Shown: positions 18,766-30,811, counted from the stretch's first letter. The stretch: DNA of 64,000 nucleotides from Microbispora sp. H13382 (GCF_014161445.1 NZ_JABBXA010000004.1:424557-488556); one strand, 5' to 3'. Notes: generated from the letters alone by a model not told the origin. Translations and numbers: made by a program.

Positions 18766-20513
18766 TCCGCACCCACGAGGCAGGCACGCTCCGCAAGGAG
18801 CACGCGGGCCAGAAGGTGACGCTCGCCGGATGGGTGGCGCGCCGGCGCGACCACGGCGGCGTGGTCTTCATCGACCTGCGCGACGCCTCCGGCTCGGCCC
18901 AGGTGGTCTTCCGCGAGGAGGACCACGCCCACGACCTGCGCGCGGAATACTGCGTGAAGGTCACAGGCGAGGTACGCCAGCGCCCGGCCGGCAACGAGAA
19001 CCCCGATCTGCCCACGGGCGAGATCGAGGTCGTCGCCTCCGAGGTGGAGGTGCTGAGCGAGTCGGCCCCGCTGCCGTTCCCGATCGAGGGCAGCTCGGGC
19101 GTGTCGGAGGAGGCGCGGCTGAAGTACCGCTACCTCGACATCCGCCGCCAGAAGATCGCCGAGGCCCTGCGCATCCGCTCGCAGGCGACCTACCTCGCCA
19201 ACGAGGTCATGCGCGAGCGCGGGTTCGTCTACGTCGAGACCCCGAACCTGACCCGTTCGACGCCCGAGGGCGCCCGCGACTTCCTGGTGCCCGTACGGCT
19301 CCAGCCGGGCAGTTGGTACGCGCTGCCGCAGTCGCCGCAGTTGTTCAAGCAGCTGCTCATGGTCTCCGGCCTGGAGCGCTACTACCAGCTCGCCCGTTGC
19401 TTCCGCGACGAGGACCTGCGGGCCGACCGGCAGCCCGAGTTCACCCAGATCGACATCGAGATGTCGTTCGTGGACCAGGACGACGTCATCGAGCTGGGCG
19501 AGGCGCTCATCGGGCGGATCTGGAAGGAGACGATCGGCTACGAGCTGCCGGCGCCGCTGCCCCGGATGACGTACGCCGAGGCGATGGCGCGCTACGGCTC
19601 CGACAAGCCGGACCTGCGCTTCGGCGTCGAGCTGACCGACCTCACGGACTACTTCTCCGGCACCTCGTTCCGCGTCTTCCAGGCGCCGTACGTGGGCGCG
19701 GTCGTCATGCCGGGCGGCGCCTCGCAGACCCGAAAGGAGCTCGACGCCTGGCAGGAGTGGGCCAAGTCGCGCGGCGCGCGCGGCCTGGCGTACGTGCTGG
19801 TGCAGGAGGACGGCACGCTGGGCGGCCCGGTGGCCAAGAACCTGTCGGACAGCGAGCTGGGCGGCCTCGCCGGGGCGACCGGCGCCAAGCCCGGCGACGC
19901 GATCTTCTTCGCGGCCGGCGCGCGCGCTGCCTCCCGCGACCTGCTCGGCGCGGCCCGCCTGGAGATCGGCCGCCGCTGCGACCTGATCGACGAGTCGCAG
20001 TGGTCGTTCCTGTGGATCGTCGACGCCCCGATGTTCGAGGAGGACGGCGAGGGCGGCTGGACCCCGGTCCACCACCCGTTCACCTCTCCCAAGCCGGAGT
20101 GGGCCGACAACTTCCAGGACAACCCCGGCGAGGCCCTGGCGTACGCGTACGACATGGTCTGCAACGGCATGGAGATCGGCGGCGGCTCGATCCGTATCCA
20201 CCGCGCGGAGATGCAGCAGCGCGTGTTCGACGTGCTCGGCATCTCCAAGGAGGAGGCCGAGAGCAAGTTCGGCTGGCTGCTGGAGGCGTTCAAGTACGGC
20301 CCGCCGCCGCACGGCGGCATCGCCTACGGCTGGGACCGCGTCTGCATGCTGCTGGCGGGCGGCGAGTCGATCCGGGACGTGATCGCGTTCCCGAAGACGG
20401 CGTCCGGCTTCGACCCGCTGAGCGGGGCGCCCACCCCGATCAGCCCGGACCAGCGCAAGGAGGCCGGCGTGGACGCCACGCCGAAGGCCGACAAGCCCGA
20501 GTCCGCGCAGTAG
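18762..20513 (+). CDS. aspS: aspartate--tRNA ligase
   Basis: 583 aa, bacterial-type length with the GAD insertion domain. N-terminal OB-fold ([19 protein letters not shown]), motif 2 [17 protein letters not shown], motif 3 [14 protein letters not shown]. The GTG start overlaps the hisS stop by 4 nt (GTGA) and the gene ends in tandem stops TAGTAG. Whether it also charges tRNA(Asn) (non-discriminating, as in many actinobacteria with GatCAB) cannot be settled by eye. Confidence 0.97.
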   Translation: MIRTHEAGTLRKEHAGQKVTLAGWVARRRDHGGVVFIDLRDASGSAQVVFREEDHAHDLRAEYCVKVTGEVRQRPAGNENPDLPTGEIEVVASEVEVLSESAPLPFPIEGSSGVSEEARLKYRYLDIRRQKIAEALRIRSQATYLANEVMRERGFVYVETPNLTRSTPEGARDFLVPVRLQPGSWYALPQSPQLFKQLLMVSGLERYYQLARCFRDEDLRADRQPEFTQIDIEMSFVDQDDVIELGEALIGRIWKETIGYELPAPLPRMTYAEAMARYGSDKPDLRFGVELTDLTDYFSGTSFRVFQAPYVGAVVMPGGASQTRKELDAWQEWAKSRGARGLAYVLVQEDGTLGGPVAKNLSDSELGGLAGATGAKPGDAIFFAAGARAASRDLLGAARLEIGRRCDLIDESQWSFLWIVDAPMFEEDGEGGWTPVHHPFTSPKPEWADNFQDNPGEALAYAYDMVCNGMEIGGGSIRIHRAEMQQRVFDVLGISKEEAESKFGWLLEAFKYGPPPHGGIAYGWDRVCMLLAGGESIRDVIAFPKTASGFDPLSGAPTPISPDQRKEAGVDATPKADKPESAQ

Positions 20514-20522
20514 TAGAAGCGA

Positions 20523-20556
20523 GACGGCCCCCGCGACACCGGTCGCGGGGGCCGTC
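20523..20556. terminator. bidirectional hairpin between convergent aspS and ppi
   Basis: GACGGCCCCCGCGAC (20523-20537) and GTCGCGGGGGCCGTC (20542-20556) form a perfect 15-bp stem with loop ACCG. No T tract on either side, as is common in high-GC actinomycetes. It lies 9 nt after aspS and 17 nt beyond the minus-strand stop, so it can end both transcripts. Confidence 0.85.
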
Positions 20557-20572
20557 GTGCGTCCGGGGCCGC

Positions 20573-21490
20573 TCAGACGATGGCCACGTCCTTGATCACG
20601 ACCTTCTTCTTCGGGGCGTTGGAGCCCTCGCCCCGCACGTCGGCGGTGGGGTCGCCGTTGAACGGGATGATCCCGCCTCTGGCGATCTTGTCGATCACGT
20701 TCATGCCCTTGCTCACCACACCGATCATGGTGAACGCGCCGCCGGCGGCGGTCAGCTGGCTGTTCTCGTCGCTGAAGGAGATGAAGAACTGGCTGCCGTT
20801 GGAGTTGGCGTCCTCCGTGTTCTGCGCCAGTCCGACGGTTCCCCGGATGAGCGGCATGCCGCCGAGGTTCTCGTCGTCGAACAGGTAGCCGGGGCCGCCC
20901 GAGCCGTCCTCCTTGCGCTTGCCGTTGCCCGTGGCCAGGGGGTCGCCGCACTGCAGCATGCCGAGGCCGACGGTCTCCACCGTCGCGAGGCGGTGGCAGA
21001 CGGTGTTGTCGTAGAAGTTCTTACTCGCCAGGAACGCGAGCGAGTTCACCGCGCACGGCACGTCCTTGGTGGCCAGGTCGATGACGATCTCACCCTGGTT
21101 GGTCGTGATGATCATCTGCTTGGCCAGGATGACCCTCCTGGTCAGCTTGCTCGGCGGCGTGCCCACGGACTTCGTCGGGCTGCCCGAGTCGTCCTTGCGG
21201 TAGGTGCAGGAGATCTGGCGCAGGTCGGTGGGCCTGGCCGTCGGCGCGTCCGGCGCGAGCGTGGTCTCGGTCACGGTGGGACCGTCCGAGGGGGTCGCAG
21301 AAGAGCCGGCCGAGGCTGTGGCCTTGGCCTCGTTGGCCGTGCCGTCACTGCAGGCCACCAGGCCGCCCGCCAGCGCGAGGAGCCCGAGCCCGGCACCGAG
21401 GGTGCTCCCCAGGCGGCGACGTGCAGTGGTCGCGCGCCCGGCCGTGCTCACGCGCGAAGCCGGTTGCTTCTGCCGATCAGTGTCGGTCAC
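20573..21490 (-). CDS. peptidyl-prolyl cis-trans isomerase, cyclophilin type, lipoprotein
   Basis: 305 aa, GTG at 21490 after GGGAAGG. An Arg-rich start (TTARRRLG) precedes a hydrophobic stretch ending in the lipobox LVAC (~residues 44-47), then a Ser/Thr/Ala/Pro-rich linker and the cyclophilin domain (IITTNQGEIVIDL ... FLASKNFYDNTVCHRL ... GGPGYLFDDENL ... NGSQFFISFSDE). Clearly paralogous to the gene at 15709-16557, including a matching pair of Cys (PCAVNS and TVCHR against PCTVNS and TKCHR). Likely tethered outside the membrane to fold secreted proteins. Confidence 0.92.
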   Translation of the reverse strand: MTDTDRQKQPASRVSTAGRATTARRRLGSTLGAGLGLLALAGGLVACSDGTANEAKATASAGSSATPSDGPTVTETTLAPDAPTARPTDLRQISCTYRKDDSGSPTKSVGTPPSKLTRRVILAKQMIITTNQGEIVIDLATKDVPCAVNSLAFLASKNFYDNTVCHRLATVETVGLGMLQCGDPLATGNGKRKEDGSGGPGYLFDDENLGGMPLIRGTVGLAQNTEDANSNGSQFFISFSDENSQLTAAGGAFTMIGVVSKGMNVIDKIARGGIIPFNGDPTADVRGEGSNAPKKKVVIKDVAIV

Positions 21491-21632
21491 CGCTATGCCT
21501 TCCCTTTTCCCATTTATTACGACTGGTGCGCCACTCTATCCGTGATCCCGTCGGCTTCGTGTAAAGCACGCGTCCCTTGGGTATCACCATGGTTTGCCCC
21601 GGCTGCGCTCATCTTGCTCTCAGATCTCCCTG

Positions 21633-21660
21633 GGAACCTCCTGACGATCGAATCCGTATA
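21633..21660 (+). promoter_or_regulatory. candidate ECF-sigma promoter of the DUF2231 gene
   Basis: GGAAC (21633-21637), 17 nt, then CGTATA (21655-21660) resembles the AAC-N16/17-CGTA promoters used by extracytoplasmic-function sigma factors. The start codon is 55 nt downstream. No housekeeping -35 fits the same -10. Confidence 0.35.
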
Positions 21661-21714
21661 CCGGGAGCGGCCCGCGATCCGCGCCCCCGGTAGCCGTCAC
21701 AGGAGCGATGCACG

Positions 21715-22182
21715 ATGTTCGACCAGGTCTTCGGACTCCCGGCCCATGCTCTGATCGTCCACGCGGCGGTGATCTTCGCGCCGCTGCTCGCGGCGCTGTC
21801 CATCGCGTACGCCGCGCTGCCCCGCCTGCGGCACAAGCTCGACTGGGCCCTGGTGGCGACCGCCGTGGTGGCGCTCGGCGCGGTGTTCGCGGCCGAGGAG
21901 AGCGGGGAGGCGCTGGAGCACCGGATGTTCCAGGGACGGCCCTCCGACGCGATCGAGGTCCACTCCGGGCTCGCCGAGGTCCTCGTTCCGGTGACCGCGC
22001 TCCTGACCGTCGCGTCCCTGGTGATGGTGTGGCTCACCCGGGCCCGCCGCGCTCCGCAGGGCGCCGGATCGCGGGCGGGCCTCCTGGTCGTGTCCGCCGC
22101 CGCCGTGATCCTCGCCGTGGTCGTCGGCTACTACGCCGTACGGACCGGGCACACGGGCGCGACGGCCGTGTGGGGCGGCTGA
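21715..22182 (+). CDS. DUF2231 family membrane protein
   Basis: 155 aa with four predicted membrane helices: residues ~14-35 ([17 protein letters not shown]), ~43-60 ([15 protein letters not shown]), ~90-107 ([17 protein letters not shown]) and ~122-142. Begins [14 protein letters not shown] and ends [11 protein letters not shown]; the His after the first turn and the terminal GHTGA are typical of the family, which may bind haem or a metal, though the function is not known. ATG follows CAGGAG. Confidence 0.8.
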   Translation: MFDQVFGLPAHALIVHAAVIFAPLLAALSIAYAALPRLRHKLDWALVATAVVALGAVFAAEESGEALEHRMFQGRPSDAIEVHSGLAEVLVPVTALLTVASLVMVWLTRARRAPQGAGSRAGLLVVSAAAVILAVVVGYYAVRTGHTGATAVWGG

Positions 22183-22185
22183 CGG

Positions 22186-22191
22186 TAGTGT
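22186..22191 (+). promoter_or_regulatory. -10 box for a leaderless rarA transcript
   Basis: TAGTGT lies exactly 7 nt before the GTG at 22199, the same spacing as at apt. No ribosome binding site precedes the GTG, which supports leaderless initiation. Confidence 0.6.
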
Positions 22192-22198
22192 CGGCGAC

Positions 22199-23518
22199 GT
22201 GGAGAGCCTGTTCGATTCGGCCGCGGAGGAGGCGCACCGGGGCCAGGAGCCGCTGGCCGTGCGCATGCGGCCGCGCTCGCTGGAGGAGGTGATCGGCCAG
22301 CGGCACCTGCTGGGACCCGGCACGCCGCTGCGCCGTCTGGTGGAGAGCGACGCCCCGATGTCGCTGTTCCTGTGGGGGCCCCCGGGCACCGGCAAGACCA
22401 CGCTGGCGTACGTCGTGGCGGGCGCCACCAAGCGGAGGTTCGTCGAGATCTCGGCCGTCTCCGCCGGGGTCAAGGACGTGCGCGCCGCCATCGACCAGGC
22501 GCGCCGCGAGCTCGGCATGTCCGGCAGGCAGACCGTGCTCTTCGTGGACGAGGTCCACCGGTTCAACAAGGCGCAGCAGGACGCGCTGCTGCCCGCCGTG
22601 GAGAACCGCTGGGTCACCTTCATCGGCGCGACCACCGAGAACCCGTTCTTCTCGGTCATCTCCCCGCTGCTGTCCCGCTCGCTGCTGCTCACGCTCGAGC
22701 CGCTGACCGAAGACGACGTCCGCACCGTCCTGGAGCGCGCGGTCGCCGACCCGCGCGGCCTCGGCGGGCGCGTCACGCTGCATCCCGACGCGCTCGACCA
22801 GCTCGTACGGCTGGCCGGCGGCGACGCGCGGCGCTCGCTGACCTACCTGGAGGCGGCCGCGATGCTGACCGACGGGGCCGCGGCCGAGGTCACGATCGAG
22901 GTCGTGGAGAAGGCCGTCGACAAGGCGGCCGTGCGCTACGACCGGCAGGGCGACCAGCACTACGACGTCGTCAGCGCGTTCATCAAGAGCATGCGGGGTT
23001 CGGACGCCGACGCGGCGCTGCACTACCTCGCCCGGATGGTTGAGGCGGGGGAGGATCCGCGGTTCATCGCCCGCCGGATCGTGATCTTCGCCAGTGAGGA
23101 CGTGGGCATGGCCGACCCCACGTGCCTGCAGGTCGCGGTGGCCGCCGCGCAGGCCGTGGAGTTCATCGGCCTGCCCGAGGGCAGGATCAACCTCGCCCAG
23201 GCCGTCATCCACTGCGCGCTCGCGCCCAAGTCGAACGCGGTCGTGAAGGCGATCGGCGCGGCCTCCGACGACGTGCGGCGCGGCATGGTGGGGCGCGTCC
23301 CCGGCCACCTGCGCGACGCCCACTACCCGGGCGCGAAGAAGCTCGGCCATGGCAGGGGCTACCAGTACCCGCACGACTTCGAGCACGGCCTCGTCCGCCA
23401 GGACTACGCGCCGGAGGAGCTGCGGGAGCGCCGCTACTACGAGCCGACCACGCACGGCGCGGAGGCGCGGTTCGCCGAGCGCTGGGCGAAGATCCGGAGC
23501 TTCCTGCGCGGAGGCTGA
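22199..23518 (+). CDS. rarA: replication-associated recombination protein A (RarA/MgsA)
   Basis: 439 aa, AAA+ ATPase acting at stalled forks. Walker [13 protein letters not shown] (~residues 60-71), Walker [12 protein letters not shown], sensor [12 protein letters not shown], then the C-terminal tetramerisation part with [14 protein letters not shown] and [13 protein letters not shown]. Length matches the family. It is related to RuvB but shows the RarA-specific HRFNKAQQD and C-terminal segments. Confidence 0.95.
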   Translation: MESLFDSAAEEAHRGQEPLAVRMRPRSLEEVIGQRHLLGPGTPLRRLVESDAPMSLFLWGPPGTGKTTLAYVVAGATKRRFVEISAVSAGVKDVRAAIDQARRELGMSGRQTVLFVDEVHRFNKAQQDALLPAVENRWVTFIGATTENPFFSVISPLLSRSLLLTLEPLTEDDVRTVLERAVADPRGLGGRVTLHPDALDQLVRLAGGDARRSLTYLEAAAMLTDGAAAEVTIEVVEKAVDKAAVRYDRQGDQHYDVVSAFIKSMRGSDADAALHYLARMVEAGEDPRFIARRIVIFASEDVGMADPTCLQVAVAAAQAVEFIGLPEGRINLAQAVIHCALAPKSNAVVKAIGAASDDVRRGMVGRVPGHLRDAHYPGAKKLGHGRGYQYPHDFEHGLVRQDYAPEELRERRYYEPTTHGAEARFAERWAKIRSFLRGG

Positions 23519-23527
23519 CCTCCGCGG

Positions 23528-23592
23528 GTGTGGAATGCGGAGCGCCCGGTGTGTGGCGCGGAGCGCCCCCGTGTGTGTGGTGCGGAACGGCG
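23528..23592. repeat. three imperfect ~23-nt direct repeats
   Basis: GTGTGGAATGCGGAGCGCCC (23528-23547), GTGTGGCGCGGAGCGCCC (23551-23568) and GTGTGGTGCGGAACGGCG (from 23575) follow one another between rarA and the DUF948 gene. Function unknown. The rest of the 135-nt gap holds a possible -10 (TAAGGT near 23610) for the downstream operon. Confidence 0.65.
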
Positions 23593-23653
23593 GGCAGGTC
23601 GTTCGCGATAAGGTCTTGCCATTCCAGCTCCGTTGATCTAGGGAGATCGGCAC

Positions 23654-24124
23654 ATGCTTACCGCGGGAGAGCTGGCGGGCCTCGTGGTCGCCATTTTCTG
23701 GGTGATCCTGGTCTGCTTCATGGTCGTCGTGCTGGTCAGGCTGGCCAGACTGCTGACCGAGACCCGCAAGTCGGTGGCCGAGCTGAGCGACCGCATCGCC
23801 CCGCTCCTCGACGACATGAGCCAGACCGTCTCCGAGGCCAACCGGCGGCTGGTGGCGGCCGAGGAGATCACGGACAACATGCGCGACGTCAGCGGCAACA
23901 TGGTGAGGATCACCGGGGTGGCGTCCACGCTGTTCGCCGGACCGGTGCTCAAGATCTCCGCCTTCCGGGACGGCTTCCGCCTGGCGCTGGCCCGGCGCGG
24001 CGCCCGCAGGGTCCCGGCCCGCAGGGTCGCCCGCGGCGGCCCTCGAACCGGGGACAGGATCAGGGAGCGGCACGCGGCCGAGCGGGCCGCGGAGCGCCGG
24101 GCGATCGGAAGGGGACGCGGATGA
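23654..24124 (+). CDS. DUF948 domain-containing membrane protein
   Basis: 156 aa. One N-terminal membrane helix (GLVVAIFWVILVCFMVVVLV, residues ~9-28) is followed by a helical, probably coiled-coil region (TETRKSVAELSDRIAPLLDDM ...) and a strongly basic Arg-rich tail. DUF948 proteins are uncharacterised. The stop overlaps the next gene (ATGA), so the two small proteins are coupled; this pair before alaS is conserved in actinobacteria. Confidence 0.82.
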   Translation: MLTAGELAGLVVAIFWVILVCFMVVVLVRLARLLTETRKSVAELSDRIAPLLDDMSQTVSEANRRLVAAEEITDNMRDVSGNMVRITGVASTLFAGPVLKISAFRDGFRLALARRGARRVPARRVARGGPRTGDRIRERHAAERAAERRAIGRGRG

Positions 24125-24390
24125 TCCGGCGGCTCTTCTACATGTCCCTGGGCGCGTTTGTGACGGTCTGGACGATGCGTAAGCTTCAGTCGTTGCGGCC
24201 CGACCACGTGGCCAGGCGCACCGCTGATCGCGCGGTGACCCTCGCCGACCAGCTCAGGGACTTCGCCGGCGAGGTGCGCCGCCTGTCGGCGAGCAGGGAA
24301 ACCGAGTTGCGCGCCGAGTTCGGACTCGGCACGGTTGCTGGAACCACCACAGGCAAGAACAGAATCTACGACGTAAAGGACGGCCGCTGA
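24121..24390 (+). CDS. small conserved membrane protein (DUF6167-like)
   Basis: 89 aa. ATG at 24121 overlaps the DUF948 stop by 4 nt. Starts [20 protein letters not shown], one short membrane segment (residues ~4-19), followed by a soluble helical part ([19 protein letters not shown]). Ends one base before alaS. The family name is from memory; function unknown. Likely works with the DUF948 partner. Confidence 0.75.
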   Translation: MIRRLFYMSLGAFVTVWTMRKLQSLRPDHVARRTADRAVTLADQLRDFAGEVRRLSASRETELRAEFGLGTVAGTTTGKNRIYDVKDGR

Positions 24391-24391
24391 A

Positions 24392-27064
<2,673 letters not shown>

Positions 27065-27071
27065 GCGGCCG

Positions 27072-27575
27072 ATGAGGCACGGCGTCAGGATCGGGGTCGA
27101 CGTCGGCTCCGTCCGCATCGGCGTGGCCCGCAGCGACCCGTCGGGTCTGCTGGCCACGCCGGTGGAGACCGTACGGCGTGGCCGGGGCGACCTGACGAGA
27201 ATCGCGGAGATCGCCGCCGAGCACGAGGCGATCGAGATCGTGGTCGGCCTGCCCACGTCGTTGTCGGGCAGGGAGAGCCACGCCGCCGAGGCGGCACGGG
27301 CCTTCGCCACGCGGTTGGCCGCCCGGATGGCTCCGGTCCCGATCCGGCTGGTGGACGAACGGCTCACCACGGTCAGCGCCCAGCAGGGCCTGCGTTCCAG
27401 CGGCGTGAAGGCCCGCAACCAGCGCGACGTGATCGACCAGGCGGCGGCCGTCGTGCTGCTGCAGGCCGCGCTCGACGGTGAGCGGGCCACCGGCAATCCC
27501 CCCGGCAGACCTCTCGAACCACCGCGGCCCGGCACCGGGCCCGGTGAGGAAGCGAGCGGCGGGACCGCACGGTGA
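27072..27575 (+). CDS. ruvX: Holliday junction resolvase-like protein RuvX (YqgF)
   Basis: 167 aa from ATG 27072, 7 nt after alaS. RNase H-like fold with GVDVGSVRIGVA (first Asp), VVGLPTSLSG, LVDERLTTV and the last acidic site in RDVIDQAAAVVLLQ. Members are linked to pre-16S rRNA 5'-end processing. A Pro/Gly-rich tail of ~30 residues ends it. Its stop overlaps the mltG GTG (GTGA). The alaS-ruvX-mltG-aroE cluster is typical of actinobacteria. Confidence 0.93.
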   Translation: MRHGVRIGVDVGSVRIGVARSDPSGLLATPVETVRRGRGDLTRIAEIAAEHEAIEIVVGLPTSLSGRESHAAEAARAFATRLAARMAPVPIRLVDERLTTVSAQQGLRSSGVKARNQRDVIDQAAAVVLLQAALDGERATGNPPGRPLEPPRPGTGPGEEASGGTAR

Positions 27576-28606
27576 GGCGGACCGCGGCCGTCGTGGCCGG
27601 GGCGCTCGCCCTGGTCGCGGCGGCGGTGGCGTACGGCGTGCACGAGGTCGTCGGGCAGCCCGACAAGGCCCCCGACTACTCCGGCGGCGGGTCGGGGACG
27701 GTCACGGTCGAGATCACGCCGGGCACGAGCGCCGGAGAGATCGGCAAGACGCTGGAGAGCGCCGGCGTGGTGGCCAGCGCCCAGTCGTTCATCGAGCAGG
27801 TGATCACGCGCTCCAAGGAGAGCAGCCTGCGCCCGGGCCGCTACGTCCTGCGGCGCCGTATGGCCGCCGCCGATGCCCTCGACCTGCTGCTCGCGCCCGC
27901 CAGCAAGGTCGTGCGCAAGGTCACCGTGCCCGAAGGGCTACGCACGAGCGAGGTGCTCCGCACCCTCGCGGACGGGACCGGCATCCCGCTGAAGGACTTC
28001 ACCGAGGCCGTCGCCGAGCCCGGTCGGCTGCGCCTGCCCGCGTACGCCGAGGGGACGGCCGAGGGGTTCCTGTTCCCCGCGACGTACGAGATCGAGCCGG
28101 GGATGACCGCCGTCGACCTGCTCGGGAAGATGGTGGCCCGGTTCCGCGTCGCCGCGCGGAAGGTGCGGCTGGAGGAGCTGGCGCCGCGCGTGCGGCTCAC
28201 GCCCAAGCAGGCGGTGACGGTGGCGAGCATCGTCCAGGCCGAGGGCGGCGTCCCCGCCGACTACCCCAAGATCGCCAGAGTGGTGTACAACCGTCTCGCG
28301 CGCGGAGCGAAGCTGGAGATGGACAGCACGGTCAACTACGCGCTGGACCGCCACACGCTCAAAGTCAGCAACGAGGACACGCGGGTCGACTCGCCGTACA
28401 ACACCTACGCGCGGACGGGCCTGCCGCCGGGACCCATCGGCAACCCGGGAGAGAGCGCGCTCGTCGCCGCCCTCCATCCTGCCGAAGGCACGTGGTACTG
28501 GTTCGTGACCACTGATCCTCGTCGTAAAATCACCAAATTCACTGACAAAGAGGCTGAGTTCAGGAAATATCGGGAGGAGCTGAACAGGTATCTCGGGACG
28601 AACTGA
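27572..28606 (+). CDS. mltG: endolytic transglycosylase MltG (first copy)
   Basis: 344 aa. Short cytoplasmic start, one membrane helix (VVAGALALVAAAVAYGV, residues ~6-22), a LysM-like region, then the YceG/MltG catalytic domain with PEGLRTSEVL, EGFLFPATYEIEPG, the catalytic Glu in ASIVQAEGG, and VVYNRLARG. Cuts nascent peptidoglycan strands at the membrane. Overlaps ruvX by 4 nt. It lacks the long basic N-terminus of the next gene and may be the divergent copy. Ends without a terminator before a 199-nt gap. Confidence 0.93.
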   Translation: MRRTAAVVAGALALVAAAVAYGVHEVVGQPDKAPDYSGGGSGTVTVEITPGTSAGEIGKTLESAGVVASAQSFIEQVITRSKESSLRPGRYVLRRRMAAADALDLLLAPASKVVRKVTVPEGLRTSEVLRTLADGTGIPLKDFTEAVAEPGRLRLPAYAEGTAEGFLFPATYEIEPGMTAVDLLGKMVARFRVAARKVRLEELAPRVRLTPKQAVTVASIVQAEGGVPADYPKIARVVYNRLARGAKLEMDSTVNYALDRHTLKVSNEDTRVDSPYNTYARTGLPPGPIGNPGESALVAALHPAEGTWYWFVTTDPRRKITKFTDKEAEFRKYREELNRYLGTN

Positions 28607-28775
28607 TCGCCTCCCGGGGCATCCGCGCGGCGCCGGCCCGCGGGGTTCCGGAGCGCGCCCGGTGCGTCCGCACGGCCCCGCCGCCCCCGGGCGGGGCTCC
28701 ATATATCGGGAACGCCCCCCGCGGAACCCCCTGTCCCGAACCCCCTCGGTTTGGCACACTCGCTTGACGGGAGGC

Positions 28776-28790
28776 CTCTCGTACCGAGAG
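28776..28790. repeat. short inverted repeat upstream of the second mltG
   Basis: CTCTCG-TAC-CGAGAG is a perfect 6-bp palindrome 16 nt before the ATG at 28806, just after a TTGACG (28764-28769). The 199-nt gap 28607-28805 otherwise shows no gene. TTGACG could be a -35 with a weak -10 near AGAGAT (28787-28792), in which case the palindrome lies over the -10. Confidence 0.45.
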
Positions 28791-28805
28791 ATTGGCCAGC
28801 GCACT

Positions 28806-29960
28806 ATGAATGATCTGGACATGGACTTCCTGCTCGGCGCCGAGGACGACGACGGTCCGCCCCGGCGCCGGCCCTCTGGCAGCCGCACCCAGCAGCGGCG
28901 CAGCCGCAGACGTCGCAAGAAACAGCGGCGCAAGGGCAGGGTCGCGACGCTGTTCGCCGTTGTGATCATCGTCGGCGTCCTCGGCGGCCTCGGCTACTTC
29001 GGATTCACCTGGGCGCGCAGCGTGATGATCCCCAAGGACTACACCGGGGAGGGGCGCGGGGAGGTCGTCGTCGAGATCGAGGAGGGCGCGAGCGCCACCG
29101 ACGTCGCCCAGTTGCTGGAGGACGAGGGCGTAGTGGCCAGCGCGCGGGCGTTCATCAACGCCATCGGCGCCGCCGGGAAGAGCTCCTCGCTCCAGCCGGG
29201 CCAGTACGAGATGCGCAAGGGCATGTCCGCCGAGTCCGCCCTGGCCCTGCTCGACCCCAAGAACCGGATGCTCAACCGGCTGACCATCCGCGAGGGGCTG
29301 CGGCTGAGCAAGATCTACGAGGAGCTGTCCACCGCCACGGGCAAGCCGGTCGAGGACTTCAAGAAGGCCGCCCGCACCGACATCGGGCTCCCCGCGTACA
29401 CCAAGGGCCGTCTGGAGGGCTACGCGTTCCCGGCCACGTACGAGATCAGCAGCAAGCTCACCCCGGAGCAGATCCTCACCAAGATGGTCGACCGGTTCAA
29501 CCAGACCGCGGACCGGGTCGACCTTGAGGGGCAGGCGAAGCAGCTCGGCTTCACCGCCAGGCAGATCATCATCATCGCCAGCATCGTGCAGGCGGAGTCC
29601 GGCAGCGCCGAGGACATGCCGAAGGTCGCCCGGGTCATCTACAACCGGCTGGGCTCCAACCCCCAGATGAAGCTGGGCATGGACAGCACGGTCATGTACG
29701 GGCTGAACAAGTACGGCATCGCGGCCTCGCACGCCGACCTGGAGAGCACCTCGCGGTACAACACGTACAAGTACTTCGGCCTGCCGCCCGGCCCGATCGC
29801 CAACCCCGGCGACCACGCGATCGAGGCCGCGCTGCACCCGGCGGACGGCAACTGGCTGTACTTCGTGACGGTCGACCCCAAGCGGGGCATCACCAAGTTC
29901 ACCGACAAGGAGTCGGAGTTCTGGAAGCTGCGCGACGAGTTCAACCGGAACAACAAATGA
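28806..29960 (+). CDS. mltG: endolytic transglycosylase MltG (second copy)
   Basis: 384 aa. ATG 28806 begins an acidic patch (LLGAEDDDG), then a strongly basic stretch (RRSRRRRKKQRRKG), a membrane helix (residues ~47-70), and the MltG domain: REGLRLSKIYEELS, EGYAFPATYEISS, catalytic Glu in ASIVQAESG, VIYNRLGSNP and LGMDSTVMYG. Clearly paralogous to the gene just upstream and closer to the usual actinobacterial form, which carries a charged cytoplasmic tail. ATGA overlap with aroE. Confidence 0.93.
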   Translation: MNDLDMDFLLGAEDDDGPPRRRPSGSRTQQRRSRRRRKKQRRKGRVATLFAVVIIVGVLGGLGYFGFTWARSVMIPKDYTGEGRGEVVVEIEEGASATDVAQLLEDEGVVASARAFINAIGAAGKSSSLQPGQYEMRKGMSAESALALLDPKNRMLNRLTIREGLRLSKIYEELSTATGKPVEDFKKAARTDIGLPAYTKGRLEGYAFPATYEISSKLTPEQILTKMVDRFNQTADRVDLEGQAKQLGFTARQIIIIASIVQAESGSAEDMPKVARVIYNRLGSNPQMKLGMDSTVMYGLNKYGIAASHADLESTSRYNTYKYFGLPPGPIANPGDHAIEAALHPADGNWLYFVTVDPKRGITKFTDKESEFWKLRDEFNRNNK

Positions 29961-30811
29961 CCGAGACCGGCGAGGGGACCGGCCGCCGGGCCGCCGTCCT
30001 CGGGTCCCCGATCGCCCACTCGCTGTCCCCGGTCCTGCACCGGGCGGCGTACGCGGAGATGGGCCTGGACGACTGGCGCTACGACGCGATCGAGTGCGCC
30101 GAGGACGGGCTGGCCGGCCTGATCGGCGGGCTCGGCCCGGAGTGGGCGGGACTGTCGCTCACGATGCCGCTCAAGCGTGCCGTGCTCCCCCTGCTGGACA
30201 CCGTCTCCGACCTCGCGCTGGCCGTCGGCGGCGCCAACACGGTGGTCTTCCGTGAGGGCGGCGCGCGGCACGGCGAGAACACCGACGTGTACGGCATCGT
30301 GCGGGCGCTCGCGGAGGCGGGCGTGCCCGCACCGGCCTCCGCGGTCGTCCTCGGCGGCGGCGCCACCGCGGCCTCGGCCGTCGCCGCTCTGCGGGAGACG
30401 GGGCTCGCGGAGGTCACGCTCGTCGTGCGCGACCCGGCCCGCGCGGGGGAGACCCTGCGGGTCGCCGAGCGCCTCGGCACGAGGGTGACCGTGCGCTCCT
30501 TCGACGACTTCGACCCCGCGGCCGATCTGGTCGTCTCCACGCTGCCGTCCGGCGCGGCCGACGCGCTGGCCGAGCGGGTCGCGGCCCGCCTGCCCGAGAA
30601 GGCGGCGCTGTTCGACGTCGTCTACGCGCCCTGGCCGACCGCGCTGGCCGCGGCCGTCCGCGCGCGGGGATGTGCCGTGGTCGGGGGCTTCCCGATGCTG
30701 CTGCACCAGGCGGTGCGGCAGGTCGAGCTGATGACCGGGCGTGCGGACGTGCCGGTGGAGGCGATGCGCGCCGCCGGCGAGGCCGAGATCGCACGCCGGG
30801 CGGCCTCCTGA
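29957..30811 (+). CDS. aroE: shikimate dehydrogenase
   Basis: 284 aa. Reduces 3-dehydroshikimate with NADPH in the aromatic pathway. Substrate site: SPIAHSLSP at the start, catalytic Lys in MPLKRAV, Asp in GENTDVYG. Cofactor site: VLGGGATAASAVAAL followed by VVRDPARAGE. Ends GFPMLLHQAVRQVELMTG, as expected for AroE. Start codon overlaps the second mltG stop (ATGA). Confidence 0.95.
   Translation: MTETGEGTGRRAAVLGSPIAHSLSPVLHRAAYAEMGLDDWRYDAIECAEDGLAGLIGGLGPEWAGLSLTMPLKRAVLPLLDTVSDLALAVGGANTVVFREGGARHGENTDVYGIVRALAEAGVPAPASAVVLGGGATAASAVAALRETGLAEVTLVVRDPARAGETLRVAERLGTRVTVRSFDDFDPAADLVVSTLPSGAADALAERVAARLPEKAALFDVVYAPWPTALAAAVRARGCAVVGGFPMLLHQAVRQVELMTGRADVPVEAMRAAGEAEIARRAAS

Noticed and set aside
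28662..28805. Upstream extension of the second MltG by 48 codons
   Set aside because: Pro/Arg-rich, no ribosome binding site, and MltG homologues begin near MNDLDMDFLLG.
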